A stretch of DNA of 64,000 nucleotides from Chloroflexi bacterium HGW-Chloroflexi-4. GTDB lineage: Bacteria; Chloroflexota; Anaerolineae; Anaerolineales; Anaerolineaceae. This document shows positions 48,443-56,279 of this stretch, in pieces (the stretch's first letter is position 1; every line of letters starts with the position of its first letter). The stretch is from positions 44,675 to 108,674 of the forward strand of contig PHBW01000010.1 of the NCBI GenBank assembly GCA_002840715.1, given 5' to 3'. The notes beneath the pieces were generated by a model, which worked only from the letters and a program-made list of their open reading frames with translations, had not been told where the DNA came from and did no database searches. A program made the translations under genes and the position numbers.

Positions 48443-49441
48443 ATGGGCGACATCTCTCGAATTCAAAAACGTCCTGTTACGGATCAAGATGCAGAGAATA
48501 TAACCCGCGTTGAAGAACTTGCGTATGAATTAAAAGTTGAAGCAGTCATGACTAAAGAGCCATTGACTGTTACACCTGACACTTCTATGCGAGAAACGCT
48601 TGATCTTTTTCGACAAATCAGAATTTCAGGCGCACCTGTAGTTAAAGACAATCAACTAATTGGGATCATAAGTATCGAAGACCTGATCCGCAGTTTTCAA
48701 GAGAACGACCTTTCCGCACCCGTATCAAAATACATGAGTTCTTCAATCCTAACGGTTCACGGAAGTGATCCGGTTATTGAAGCATTAAAATTATTTGTCA
48801 ATACACATAAAGGACGACTGCCTGTTCTTGATGTAAACAATAAATTGATTGGCATCATCACAAAAGGTGATATCACCAGCGGCATTTTAACCGCTCTGCA
48901 AAAAGACTACCACGCCGAAGAAATTAGACGGTACCGCGCAAGCCATTTGTTTGAAGACATCAATTCAGACCGCTCAAGTTTGATCTTACGTTACAACATC
49001 AAACAAGGAGATTTTATTCACGGAGGGTCAGCATCTTCAGCCATCAAATTAGCTTTGTTAAGACTCGGTGCCACACCTCAAATTGCAAGACGTACCGGCA
49101 TCGCGGTTTATGAAGCTGAAATGAATTTGATCATCCATACCTCCAACGGCGGTGTCATTCGTGTGGAAATTGAACCTCACCAGATATCAATTAATATTTC
49201 TGACGACGGACCAGGCATCCCAGATATTGAACTTGCAATGCGACCAGGGTATTCAACAGCGACTGAAACTGTACGCGAACTTGGCTTTGGAGCAGGCATG
49301 GGATTGGTAAACATTCAGCGCTGTGTGGATTCAATGCGTCTGGAGTCAGTGCATGGCAAAGGCACAAACTTAAGATTAAAAATTCTGCTTCAAAGTGAAG
49401 AAACCGTAGGCGAAGCATCAGGAACAAACAAGGAGAATTAA
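48443..49441 (+). CDS. CBS-pair / DRTGG-associated protein with anti-sigma-like HATPase
   Basis: 332 residues. Two CBS motifs span about 35-165 (VMTKEPLTVTPDTSMRETLD, then KYMSSSILTVHGSDPVIEAL and GIITKGDITSGI). The C-terminal 150 residues form a HATPase of the anti-sigma/SpoIIAB kind: GIAVYEAEMNLIIHT as N-box, SDDGPGIPD as G1 and GFGAGMGLVNIQRC as G2. CBS pairs usually bind adenine nucleotides. This gene class is known beside hydrogenase operons, but its partner is unknown and I see no sigma or anti-anti-sigma gene here. It ends 1 bp before the second DRTGG gene. Confidence 0.9.
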   Translation: MGDISRIQKRPVTDQDAENITRVEELAYELKVEAVMTKEPLTVTPDTSMRETLDLFRQIRISGAPVVKDNQLIGIISIEDLIRSFQENDLSAPVSKYMSSSILTVHGSDPVIEALKLFVNTHKGRLPVLDVNNKLIGIITKGDITSGILTALQKDYHAEEIRRYRASHLFEDINSDRSSLILRYNIKQGDFIHGGSASSAIKLALLRLGATPQIARRTGIAVYEAEMNLIIHTSNGGVIRVEIEPHQISINISDDGPGIPDIELAMRPGYSTATETVRELGFGAGMGLVNIQRCVDSMRLESVHGKGTNLRLKILLQSEETVGEASGTNKEN

Positions 49442-49442
49442 C

Positions 49443-49784
49443 ATGAATTTACAAGAAATAATTAATAATCTGGATTTAAAAGTTTTAACCGAGCCCAAAG
49501 ATTTCTCCGCGATTGAACCCACTTGCGGTTATTCTTCTGATTTACTTAGCTGCGTCATGGCCGGGGCACCTCATAAATCTATTTGGGTGACGCTCCAGGC
49601 GCATTCAAATATTATTGCCGTGGCGACATTACTTGAACTTTCTGCAATCGTCATCACTGAAGGTGCCATGCCCGAACTTGCAACGCTTGCAAGGGCTAAT
49701 GAAGAAGGGGTTGTCATTCTAAGCACTGAAAAACCCACGTTTAACGTGATCGGAAAACTCTGGGAGATGGGTTTTCATTGTTAG
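49443..49784 (+). CDS. DRTGG-domain protein 2
   Basis: 113 residues, homologous to the protein at 48044-48424. MNLQEIINNLDLKVLTEPKD is followed by PTCGYSSDLLSCVMAGAPHK and AVATLLELSAIVITEGAMP. It lacks the Cys-rich tail of copy 1. The two DRTGG proteins bracket the CBS-HATPase gene. It begins 1 bp after that gene, showing translation coupling. Confidence 0.85.
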   Translation: MNLQEIINNLDLKVLTEPKDFSAIEPTCGYSSDLLSCVMAGAPHKSIWVTLQAHSNIIAVATLLELSAIVITEGAMPELATLARANEEGVVILSTEKPTFNVIGKLWEMGFHC

Positions 49785-49807
49785 TTCACTAATTTCTAGA
49801 TGTATTT

Positions 49808-50557
49808 TTGGCTAATTTGATTAAACCTTTTAGAACTGATCTTCATGTACATACAGTGCTCTCTCCTTGTGCTGAAGTGGAGATGATTCCACCGTTAATC
49901 GTGGAATATGCACTCGACCTTGGAATAACCCTGATTGCAATTACGGACCACAATTCGTCAGCAAATATTGAAGCCGTGCAGAAAGCCGCCTTTAAAACGC
50001 CTCTGAATGTTTTGCCAGGCATGGAGCTTCAAACACGTGAAGAGGTTCATTCCTTATGCCTGTTTGACACCATTGAACAGATTTATCAACTTCAAAAACT
50101 GGTCACCGAAACCCTGCCCCCCATCAAAAATGAGGCTGAACATTTTGGCGAACAATTTGTCGTAGATGAAACAGGGGAGTTTATTCGACGGGAAGAGCAG
50201 CTACTGTTGGTCAGTTCAAGTTTGTCGCTCAATGATGCCTGGAAATTTGTCAACGATTTGGGCGGTTTATTCATCCCAGCGCATGTGAATCGCAAGGCGT
50301 TTGGTCTGCTTGGAAGTCTTGGATTAGTTCCAACAGACATCCAAATTGAAGCACTTGAGATTTCGAAACACCTGAACCCGGAGGATGCAGCCAAACAACT
50401 TCCACAGGTTAGGGGGTATCCGCTGATACAGGATGGAGATGTTCATCGATTGGATGAATTTAACGGCAAGATGACCCTTTATCTTGAAGCACCAACCATT
50501 GATGAAATCCGTATGGCAATTCATAACAATAACGGCAGATTGGTAGGTTTTTCCTAA
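49808..50557 (+). CDS. PHP-domain metal-dependent phosphoesterase
   Basis: 249 residues of the PHP fold. The N-terminal motif DLHVHTVLSPCAEVEM has the first metal-binding His pair; ITDHNSSANIEAV is the second motif, and IQDGDVHRLDEF the last. The start is a TTG at 49808 (read MANLIKPFRTD), with only weak ribosome signal; TTG at 49817 is an alternative. PHP genes of this kind accompany bifurcating hydrogenase operons in Thermotoga and clostridia, where the substrate is unknown. It closes the first block, with 223 bp to the NuoE-like gene. Confidence 0.88.
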   Translation: MANLIKPFRTDLHVHTVLSPCAEVEMIPPLIVEYALDLGITLIAITDHNSSANIEAVQKAAFKTPLNVLPGMELQTREEVHSLCLFDTIEQIYQLQKLVTETLPPIKNEAEHFGEQFVVDETGEFIRREEQLLLVSSSLSLNDAWKFVNDLGGLFIPAHVNRKAFGLLGSLGLVPTDIQIEALEISKHLNPEDAAKQLPQVRGYPLIQDGDVHRLDEFNGKMTLYLEAPTIDEIRMAIHNNNGRLVGFS

Positions 50558-50780
50558 AATTTAAGTCAAAAAATCGGGTAAAATACTCTTCTAGTGAAAC
50601 AAAACAATTAAATAGATACCGTTAGGCAACAAAGTTGCGGCAAAGTGAAGTCTGGATATCCAACAGCAGATATGATGACATTCAGTCATTGTTGCACGTG
50701 CATCGAACTTGTAAACTATTATAGGCAATTAGTGTAATAACACATAATTTGTCTGATTATAAAAGATTGGAGTCTTTTTA
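50558..50780 (+). promoter_or_regulatory. Leader of the nuoE-like gene with hairpins and a Rex-like inverted repeat
   Basis: 223 bp without a gene. GCAACAAAGTTGC, the palindrome GGATATCC, ATGAC/GTCAT around TTCA, and the palindrome TGCACGTGCA follow one another, making a potentially structured RNA. TTAGTGTAATAACACATAA (50729-50747) is an imperfect inverted repeat similar in layout to NADH-responsive Rex sites, but it does not match the TTGTGAA half-site well. I cannot assign it to a known riboswitch. Confidence 0.35.
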
Positions 50781-51296
50781 ATGTCGGCGACCACTGCAAC
50801 AGTTCAGAAAAACAATCCATTAACGGATCCCGTAAGAAAACAATTGATTGATCAAATTGTCGATCAAAATAAAGAACGACCCGGCGCAACCATGGTAGTT
50901 TTAAATGAAATTCAATCTGCCATCGGCTTTATCACCCCTGATATGCAAAATTACATTGCAAACAGGCTTCAGGTTCCTGCGTCTCGCGTTCACGGCGTGG
51001 TTTCTTTTTATTCCTTTTTCACCACAAATGCACGCGGCACCCATACAGTTAAATTCTGCATGGGCACTGCATGTTATGTCGGTGGAACACCTGCTTTGAT
51101 TGAAAAAACCAAACAGATTCTGGGTGTCGAACCCGGTAAAACCACACCTGATGGCAATATTACCGTTGAAATTTGTCGATGCGTAGGTGCATGCTCACAG
51201 GCACCTGTGATTTTGGTCGATGAAGATGTTGTCGGCAGAGTAAAACCCAATAAAATGCCGCAAATTCTTAAGCCCATCCAGGAAATTGCCGAGTAA
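50781..51296 (+). CDS. NuoE/HydC-like [2Fe-2S] subunit 1
   Basis: 171 residues. The thioredoxin-like fold shows the N-terminal helix (ATMVVLNEIQSAIGFI), then CMGTAC with C-x4-C and EICRCVGACSQAPVI for the other ligands. It transfers electrons between the NADH-binding NuoF-like partner and other clusters. This copy is closer in context to HydC of bifurcating hydrogenases, since an HATPase, a [2Fe-2S] protein and a HydB-like gene follow. A second copy lies at 54119-54598. Confidence 0.92.
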   Translation: MSATTATVQKNNPLTDPVRKQLIDQIVDQNKERPGATMVVLNEIQSAIGFITPDMQNYIANRLQVPASRVHGVVSFYSFFTTNARGTHTVKFCMGTACYVGGTPALIEKTKQILGVEPGKTTPDGNITVEICRCVGACSQAPVILVDEDVVGRVKPNKMPQILKPIQEIAE

Positions 51297-51299
51297 CGT

Positions 51300-51854
51300 G
51301 TGAGAGAACTATCACTTCACCTTTTGGATATTGCCGAGAACAGCATTTCGGCTAAAGCAAAAGACATTACGATAGAAGTTATCGAAGATTTAAGAATAGA
51401 TCTTTTACAACTGAGTGTTCATGATAATGGATACGGCATGCCCCCTGAAATGGCCGCCAAAGTGGTTGATCCCTTTGTAACGACACGCACCACCAGAAAA
51501 GTCGGCCTGGGAATCCCATTGCTCAAAGAAGCTGCGGAAATGTGCAATGGAAGTCTCGAACTGACCTCTGAAGTCGGTATAGGTACAAATATAGTGGTGA
51601 AATTTCAATACAGCCACATTGATCGAATGCCATTGGGAGATATCACCACCACCCTTCTTCACCTGTTGGTTGCAAACCCATCTGTTCATTGGATTTATAA
51701 ATACCGGTTCAATGAAAACGAATTTGTGTTCGACGATGAACCGGTAAAAGCCGAGATCGAAGGTTTACCGTTATCAGACCCCTCAATACTGAATTGTTTA
51801 CGTGAAATGCTCCAATCAGGCATAGATGATGCCAGGGCATCAAACGTTTCATAA
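51300..51854 (+). CDS. HATPase (anti-sigma-like) protein of the hydrogenase locus
   Basis: 184 residues from a GTG at 51300, 3 bp after the previous stop. The HATPase motifs are clear: LHLLDIAENSISAKA as N-box, VHDNGYGMPPEM as G1 and RKVGLGIPLLKEAAEM as G2. It lacks a phosphoacceptor domain. This is the type of ATP-binding gene regularly found between NuoE and NuoF in bifurcating hydrogenase operons. Its C-terminal 80 residues, with LLHLLVANPSVHWIYKYRF, are specific to this group. The role is unknown. Confidence 0.88.
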   Translation: MRELSLHLLDIAENSISAKAKDITIEVIEDLRIDLLQLSVHDNGYGMPPEMAAKVVDPFVTTRTTRKVGLGIPLLKEAAEMCNGSLELTSEVGIGTNIVVKFQYSHIDRMPLGDITTTLLHLLVANPSVHWIYKYRFNENEFVFDDEPVKAEIEGLPLSDPSILNCLREMLQSGIDDARASNVS

Positions 51855-51885
51855 ACCATCATAAAGTCTGCAGGAGAGGAAAAAA

Positions 51886-52254
51886 ATGTCAACTATTAAA
51901 AGCCTTGAAGACTTAAAGAAAGCGCGTGAAGAAGCACTCAAAAAACGCGACCTGAAAGCATCATCAGGTACTGTGCAAGTCATCGTTGGAATGGGCACTT
52001 GTGGTATTGCCGCCGGAGCACGTGACACGATGAAATCAATTCTTGATACGATTGAAAAAGATTCAATCAACGGCATTATAGTGACCCAAACTGGCTGCAT
52101 CGGATTATGCGAAAAAGAACCGATTGTTCAGGTAGTGATTGGTGAAGCCGCCAAAGTTACTTATGGAAAAGTGACTCCGGATGTAGCGAAAAAGATCTTA
52201 TTAGAGCACGTCGGCAATGGAAAAGTTGTTACAGACCACGTCTTAAACATCTAA
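51886..52254 (+). CDS. Thioredoxin-like [2Fe-2S] ferredoxin
   Basis: 122 residues. Its core shows VIVGMGTCGIAAGARDTM with one Cys ligand and TGCIGLCEKEPIVQV with two more; the expected fourth is not obvious, so the cluster content is uncertain. The family occurs as a stand-alone electron carrier or scaffold in hydrogenase operons. It follows the HATPase gene by 31 bp and precedes the HydB-like gene. An N-terminal charged helix (about 5-28) is also present. Confidence 0.85.
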   Translation: MSTIKSLEDLKKAREEALKKRDLKASSGTVQVIVGMGTCGIAAGARDTMKSILDTIEKDSINGIIVTQTGCIGLCEKEPIVQVVIGEAAKVTYGKVTPDVAKKILLEHVGNGKVVTDHVLNI

Positions 52255-52299
52255 CTCTGTAACCGGCACGTGCACTCCATATTTTTATAAGGTGTAACA

Positions 52300-54049
52300 A
52301 TGACGTATTTTCGTTCGCATGTTTTAGTTTGTGTCGATCCAGCCTGCCTAAAAAAGGGTGCCCATGAGATCACGGATGCACTTCAGGATGAATTCGTTGC
52401 ACAGGGTTTAATCGACGAAATCCAGGTCCTAGAAACCTCCAGAATTGGTGGTTGCGATAACGGACCCGAGATTATGGTTTATCCAGAAGGTGTTCATTAT
52501 GTCGGTTTCACACCGGATGATGTTCCTTATCTGGTTGAAGAACATTTCCTAAAAGGGCGTGTTGCTACAAAATTTGTTCAACAAGAAAAAACTTTTGTTG
52601 ATGAAGAATTAAGTGACCCTACATCCAAAGAAGTTCGCGTTGTTCTAAAGAATTGCGGCAAAATTGATCCCGAAAACATTGAAGATTATCTGGCAGAAGG
52701 CGGTTATGAAGGGTTAGGAAAAGTTCTAACCAGCTACACTCCTGAAGAAACCATTGATATCGTGCTTCGTTCAGGGCTGGGCGGCCGAGGTGGCGCGGGA
52801 TTTCCTACCGGTAAAAAATGGCAGTTTTGCCGTGCGACCCAAGATTGGCCAAAATATATGATCTGCAACGCAGATGAAGGCGATCCTGGTGCGTTCATGA
52901 ACCGCCGTGTTCTCGAAGGCGATCCGCATGCTGTAATTGAAGGCATGATCATCGGCGCTTATTCAACCGGTTCAAACCAGGGCTACATCTACTGCCGCGC
53001 GGAATACCCCCTTGCCATTAAGACTTTGAATATTGCCATAGACCAGGCGCGTGCGCTTGGATTGTTGGGCAAAGACATTCTTGGATCCGGCTTCGACTTT
53101 GATCTTGAAGTGCGTATGGGCGCCGGCGCTTTCGTCTGCGGTGAAGAAACAGCTTTGATGGCATCCATCGAAGGCAATCGCGGTGAACCCCGCCCCAGAC
53201 CTCCCTTCCCGGCGGTCAAAGGTTTATTTGGCAAACCCTCAAACGTTAATAATGTTGAAACATATGCCAATGTTCCTCAAATCATCATCAATGGACCCGA
53301 ATGGTATGCTGCCTTTGGCACCGAAAAATCGAAGGGTACAAAAACCTTTGCGTTGGCCGGTGATGTTCAACATACCGGTTTGATCGAAGTGCCCTTTGGC
53401 TTAACCTTGCGTGAAATCATATTTGACGTAGGTGGCGGCATCAAAGACGGCAAAGCATTCAAAGCCATTCAAACCGGCGGCCCGATGGGCGGTTGTTTGC
53501 CGGCTGATTACCTCGACCTGCCTGTTGATTACCAGGAACTGGCAAAAGCCGGCTCCATTATGGGATCTGGCGGTTTGGTCGTCATGGACGAAGACACCTG
53601 TATGGTGGATATCGCCCGCTTTTTCATGGACTTTGTTCAGGATGAATCCTGTGGCAAATGCAGAAATTCTTGAAGGCATTTGTGAAGGCCGTGGCAAAGA
53701 AAGTGATCTTGACACCCTCGAAATGCTCTGTGCACAAATTCAAGAAGACAGCCTGTGCGGTCTCGGACAAGGTGCTCCTAACCCGGTGGTCAGCACTCTG
53801 AAGCATTTCCGTTCAGAATATGAAGCTCATATCAAAGAAAAACGCTGCCCGTCAAAAGTATGCAAATCCCTTATACGCTACGAAATAGTTGACGGTCCTT
53901 GCACGGGTTGCACAGTTTGCGCTCGTAACTGTCCGGTTAATTGTATTTCAGGTGAACGCAGACAAACTCATGTGATTGATCCTGATGTTTGCGTACGCTG
54001 CGGCATTTGCCAGCAAGTTTGCAACTTTAATGCAATTGTCATTAATTAG
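52300..54049 (+). pseudogene. HydB/NuoF-like flavoprotein, disrupted by a ~32-nt deletion
   Basis: The first frame (52300-53673) gives 457 residues. The N-terminal thioredoxin-like [2Fe-2S] domain has CVDPAC and GGCDNGP. The NADH/FMN domain has SGLGGRGGAGFPTGKKW, CNADEGDPGAFMNR and GAFVCGEETALMASIEG. At ESCGKC (53650-53661) the frame should continue with a further PC-type ligand motif, but reads RNS and a stop at 53671-53673. The next frame resumes at EILEGICEGRG (from about 53663) and completes the protein with two 4Fe-4S sites (CTGCTVCARNC and CVRCGICQQVC). Comparison with the copy at 54611 shows 11 residues lost, about 32 nt. The third cluster Cys and frame are both lost. The Cys-rich ferredoxin end might still be translated separately. 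Confidence 0.85.
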
Positions 54050-54118
54050 TTTGGTTGAAGCGAAGCACTCAGTTCTTCCTTCAACTTGATTAAACCATCA
54101 GAGCCGAGGAGGAGAAAC

Positions 54119-54598
54119 ATGACGATTGAACCGAAAGACAGTAAGGTTGTGCTGGAAGCAGTACAATCCGCTGTCAAGCGTTATGGCGCGTCGCAAGATG
54201 AATTGATACCAATTTTGAACGATGTAAACCGGGAAATTGGTTATCTGCCCGGTGAAGCATTAGACGAGCTCAGCCGTTTGTTAAAAGTGCCAAAAAGCCA
54301 GCTTTTTTCTGTTGCCAGCTTTTATCGCATGCTTTCAACCAAGCCCCGCGGAAAACATGTACTTCAATTCTGCGAAAGCGCTCCTTGTCATGTAGCCGGC
54401 GGCCGTGAGGTTTGGCTGGCAGTCAAAGAAGCTCTGAAAATCGAAGAAAATGAAACAACACCTGATGGCAAATGGACATTAGTAACGACAAGCTGTCTTG
54501 GTGTTTGCGGCGTTGGCCCAGTCATGATGATTGATGACGACGTAATCGGAAACGTGGACCCCGCTCAGGTCCCGGCCATCCTCGCCAAGTATCATTAA
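54119..54598 (+). CDS. NuoE/HoxE-like [2Fe-2S] subunit 2
   Basis: 159 residues from the ATG at 54119 (MTIEPKDSKVVLEAVQ), which follows GAGGAGG. The ligands are visible in FCESAPCHVAGG and TTSCLGVCGVGPV. It is a paralogue of 50781-51296 but diverged, and lies next to the intact NuoF-like gene, so it probably forms the working NADH-oxidising module with it. The stop and the next start are 12 bp apart. Confidence 0.92.
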   Translation: MTIEPKDSKVVLEAVQSAVKRYGASQDELIPILNDVNREIGYLPGEALDELSRLLKVPKSQLFSVASFYRMLSTKPRGKHVLQFCESAPCHVAGGREVWLAVKEALKIEENETTPDGKWTLVTTSCLGVCGVGPVMMIDDDVIGNVDPAQVPAILAKYH

Positions 54599-54610
54599 AA
54601 GGAGACCAAC

Positions 54611-56245
54611 ATGAAAGCGATTCGTTCCATGGTTTTAGTCTCCAGCGATACTCAAAGTATTGCCAATGGCGCAAATGAAGTTTACCAGGCACTTCAGCAT
54701 GAAATCGCAAGTTTTGGTCTTGAGAATGAAATTTCTTTGACCATGGTCGGCGATGTAGGTCGGCATGACGCCTCGCCACTCGTGATCATTTATCCTGAAG
54801 CAACCATTTACGGCCCAGTCAAAATAGAGGATGTTCATTTCCTTGTTGAAGAACATCTTTATAAAGGACGTGTGGCAGCCTCATTGCAAGCTCCGGTGCG
54901 CGAGCTTTCAGGCAAAATCGCCTGGTTATCAGCCCGTAAAGGTACATTGCCCGCCGAGCAGCGCATCGTGCTTGAAAGAGCTGGTGTGATTGATCCCGAT
55001 TCCATCGATGATTACATCATCCATGATGGATATCAGGCGCTTGCCAGGGCATTAACAGAATTTACTCCCGATCAGATCTTTGACACTTTGGAAGCCTCCG
55101 GTTTACGCGGACGCGGCGGTGCGGGCTTTCCTACCGGAACCAAATGGCGTTTCGTCAACCGCACCAAGAATGCAAAAAAATATGTGGTCTGCAATGCTGA
55201 TGAAAGTGAACCCGGCACATTTAAAGACCGCTTGATCCTAGAAGGAGACCCTCACTCCATTGTTGAAGCCATGGCAATTGCGGCTTATTCAGTGGGTGCT
55301 GACGAAGGTTATTTCTACATTCGCGGAGAGTATGTTCTTGCACAAGAACGTGTTCGTAAAGCAATTGAACAAGCCAAAGAAATGGGCTTTTTAGGCAAGA
55401 ACATCTTCGGCACAGATTTTAAACTTGAGCTGCATGTTCATGCCGGCGCCGGTGCTTACATCTGCGGCGAAGAAACCGCATTAATTGAATCCATTGAAGG
55501 TAGACGCGGTGAACCGAGACCACGTCCGCCTTATCCGACAACAAATGGTCTGTGGGGCAAACCCACCCTCGTGAATAATGTTGAAACCATGGCCAATGTC
55601 GCACCCATCCTACGCAATGGTGCGGATTGGTACCGTAGCTTCGGTCCAAAATTCAGCCCTGGAACCAAGGTTTACACCATTCTTGGTAACGTCAATGTCA
55701 CGGGTTTGATCGAAGTGCCCATGGGCATTACCCTTCGTGAAGTCATTGCCATTTATGGTAAGGGTATGAAGAAAGGCAAGACATTTAAACTAGCTCAAAC
55801 CGGCGGTTCTTCCGGATCGATCGTGCCAGCAATTTTACAAGATACACCCATGGATTTTGACTCATTCAATAAAGCGGGTGTGGCTTTAGGTTCAGGCGCT
55901 TTATTGATCTGCGATGAAGACACCTGTGTGGTGGACCTGGCAAAAACATTGTTGAATTTCTTCCGTAAAGAATCTTGTGGAAAATGCAACCCCTGCCGCA
56001 TCGGCAACCAAAGAGCCTTTGAAATTTTGACCAACATCTCTGAAGGAACAGGAACGCTAAACGACCTGACCGACTTGATGAATCTGAGTGACAACCTTTA
56101 CCAGTTATCCAATTGCGGCCTTGGTCAAACCGCTGGTGCTCCAATCCGCGATATTTTGAATCATTACCGCGCTGAAGTGGAAGCCCATATTCGATTGAAA
56201 GTATGCCCAACGGGTATCTGCCCGATGAGCGGTAAGAAGATTTAG
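54611..56245 (+). CDS. NuoF/HoxF-like NADH-binding flavoprotein 2
   Basis: 544 residues. The NADH and FMN domains are intact: SGLRGRGGAGFPTGTKW, CNADESEPGTFKDR and GAYICGEETALIESIEG. The 4Fe-4S site is ESCGKCNPCRIGNQ, with the fourth Cys in LSNCGLGQ. In the N-terminal thioredoxin-like domain all four Cys are gone: copy 1 has CVDPAC and GGCDNGP, while this one has SSDTQS and VGRHDASP. The protein ends CPTGICPMSGKKI, without the C-terminal ferredoxin domain of copy 1. It is therefore a HoxF-like, trimmed flavoprotein that oxidises or reduces NAD(P)(H). The only candidate for active diaphorase in this locus. Confidence 0.93.
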   Translation: MKAIRSMVLVSSDTQSIANGANEVYQALQHEIASFGLENEISLTMVGDVGRHDASPLVIIYPEATIYGPVKIEDVHFLVEEHLYKGRVAASLQAPVRELSGKIAWLSARKGTLPAEQRIVLERAGVIDPDSIDDYIIHDGYQALARALTEFTPDQIFDTLEASGLRGRGGAGFPTGTKWRFVNRTKNAKKYVVCNADESEPGTFKDRLILEGDPHSIVEAMAIAAYSVGADEGYFYIRGEYVLAQERVRKAIEQAKEMGFLGKNIFGTDFKLELHVHAGAGAYICGEETALIESIEGRRGEPRPRPPYPTTNGLWGKPTLVNNVETMANVAPILRNGADWYRSFGPKFSPGTKVYTILGNVNVTGLIEVPMGITLREVIAIYGKGMKKGKTFKLAQTGGSSGSIVPAILQDTPMDFDSFNKAGVALGSGALLICDEDTCVVDLAKTLLNFFRKESCGKCNPCRIGNQRAFEILTNISEGTGTLNDLTDLMNLSDNLYQLSNCGLGQTAGAPIRDILNHYRAEVEAHIRLKVCPTGICPMSGKKI

Positions 56246-56279
56246 AAATTTTTGCATTTTTAACAGGAGCGTAATAATA

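Noticed and set aside
50558..50780. Known riboswitch class upstream of the NuoE-like gene
   Set aside because: The hairpins do not match any riboswitch core that I can recognise by eye.
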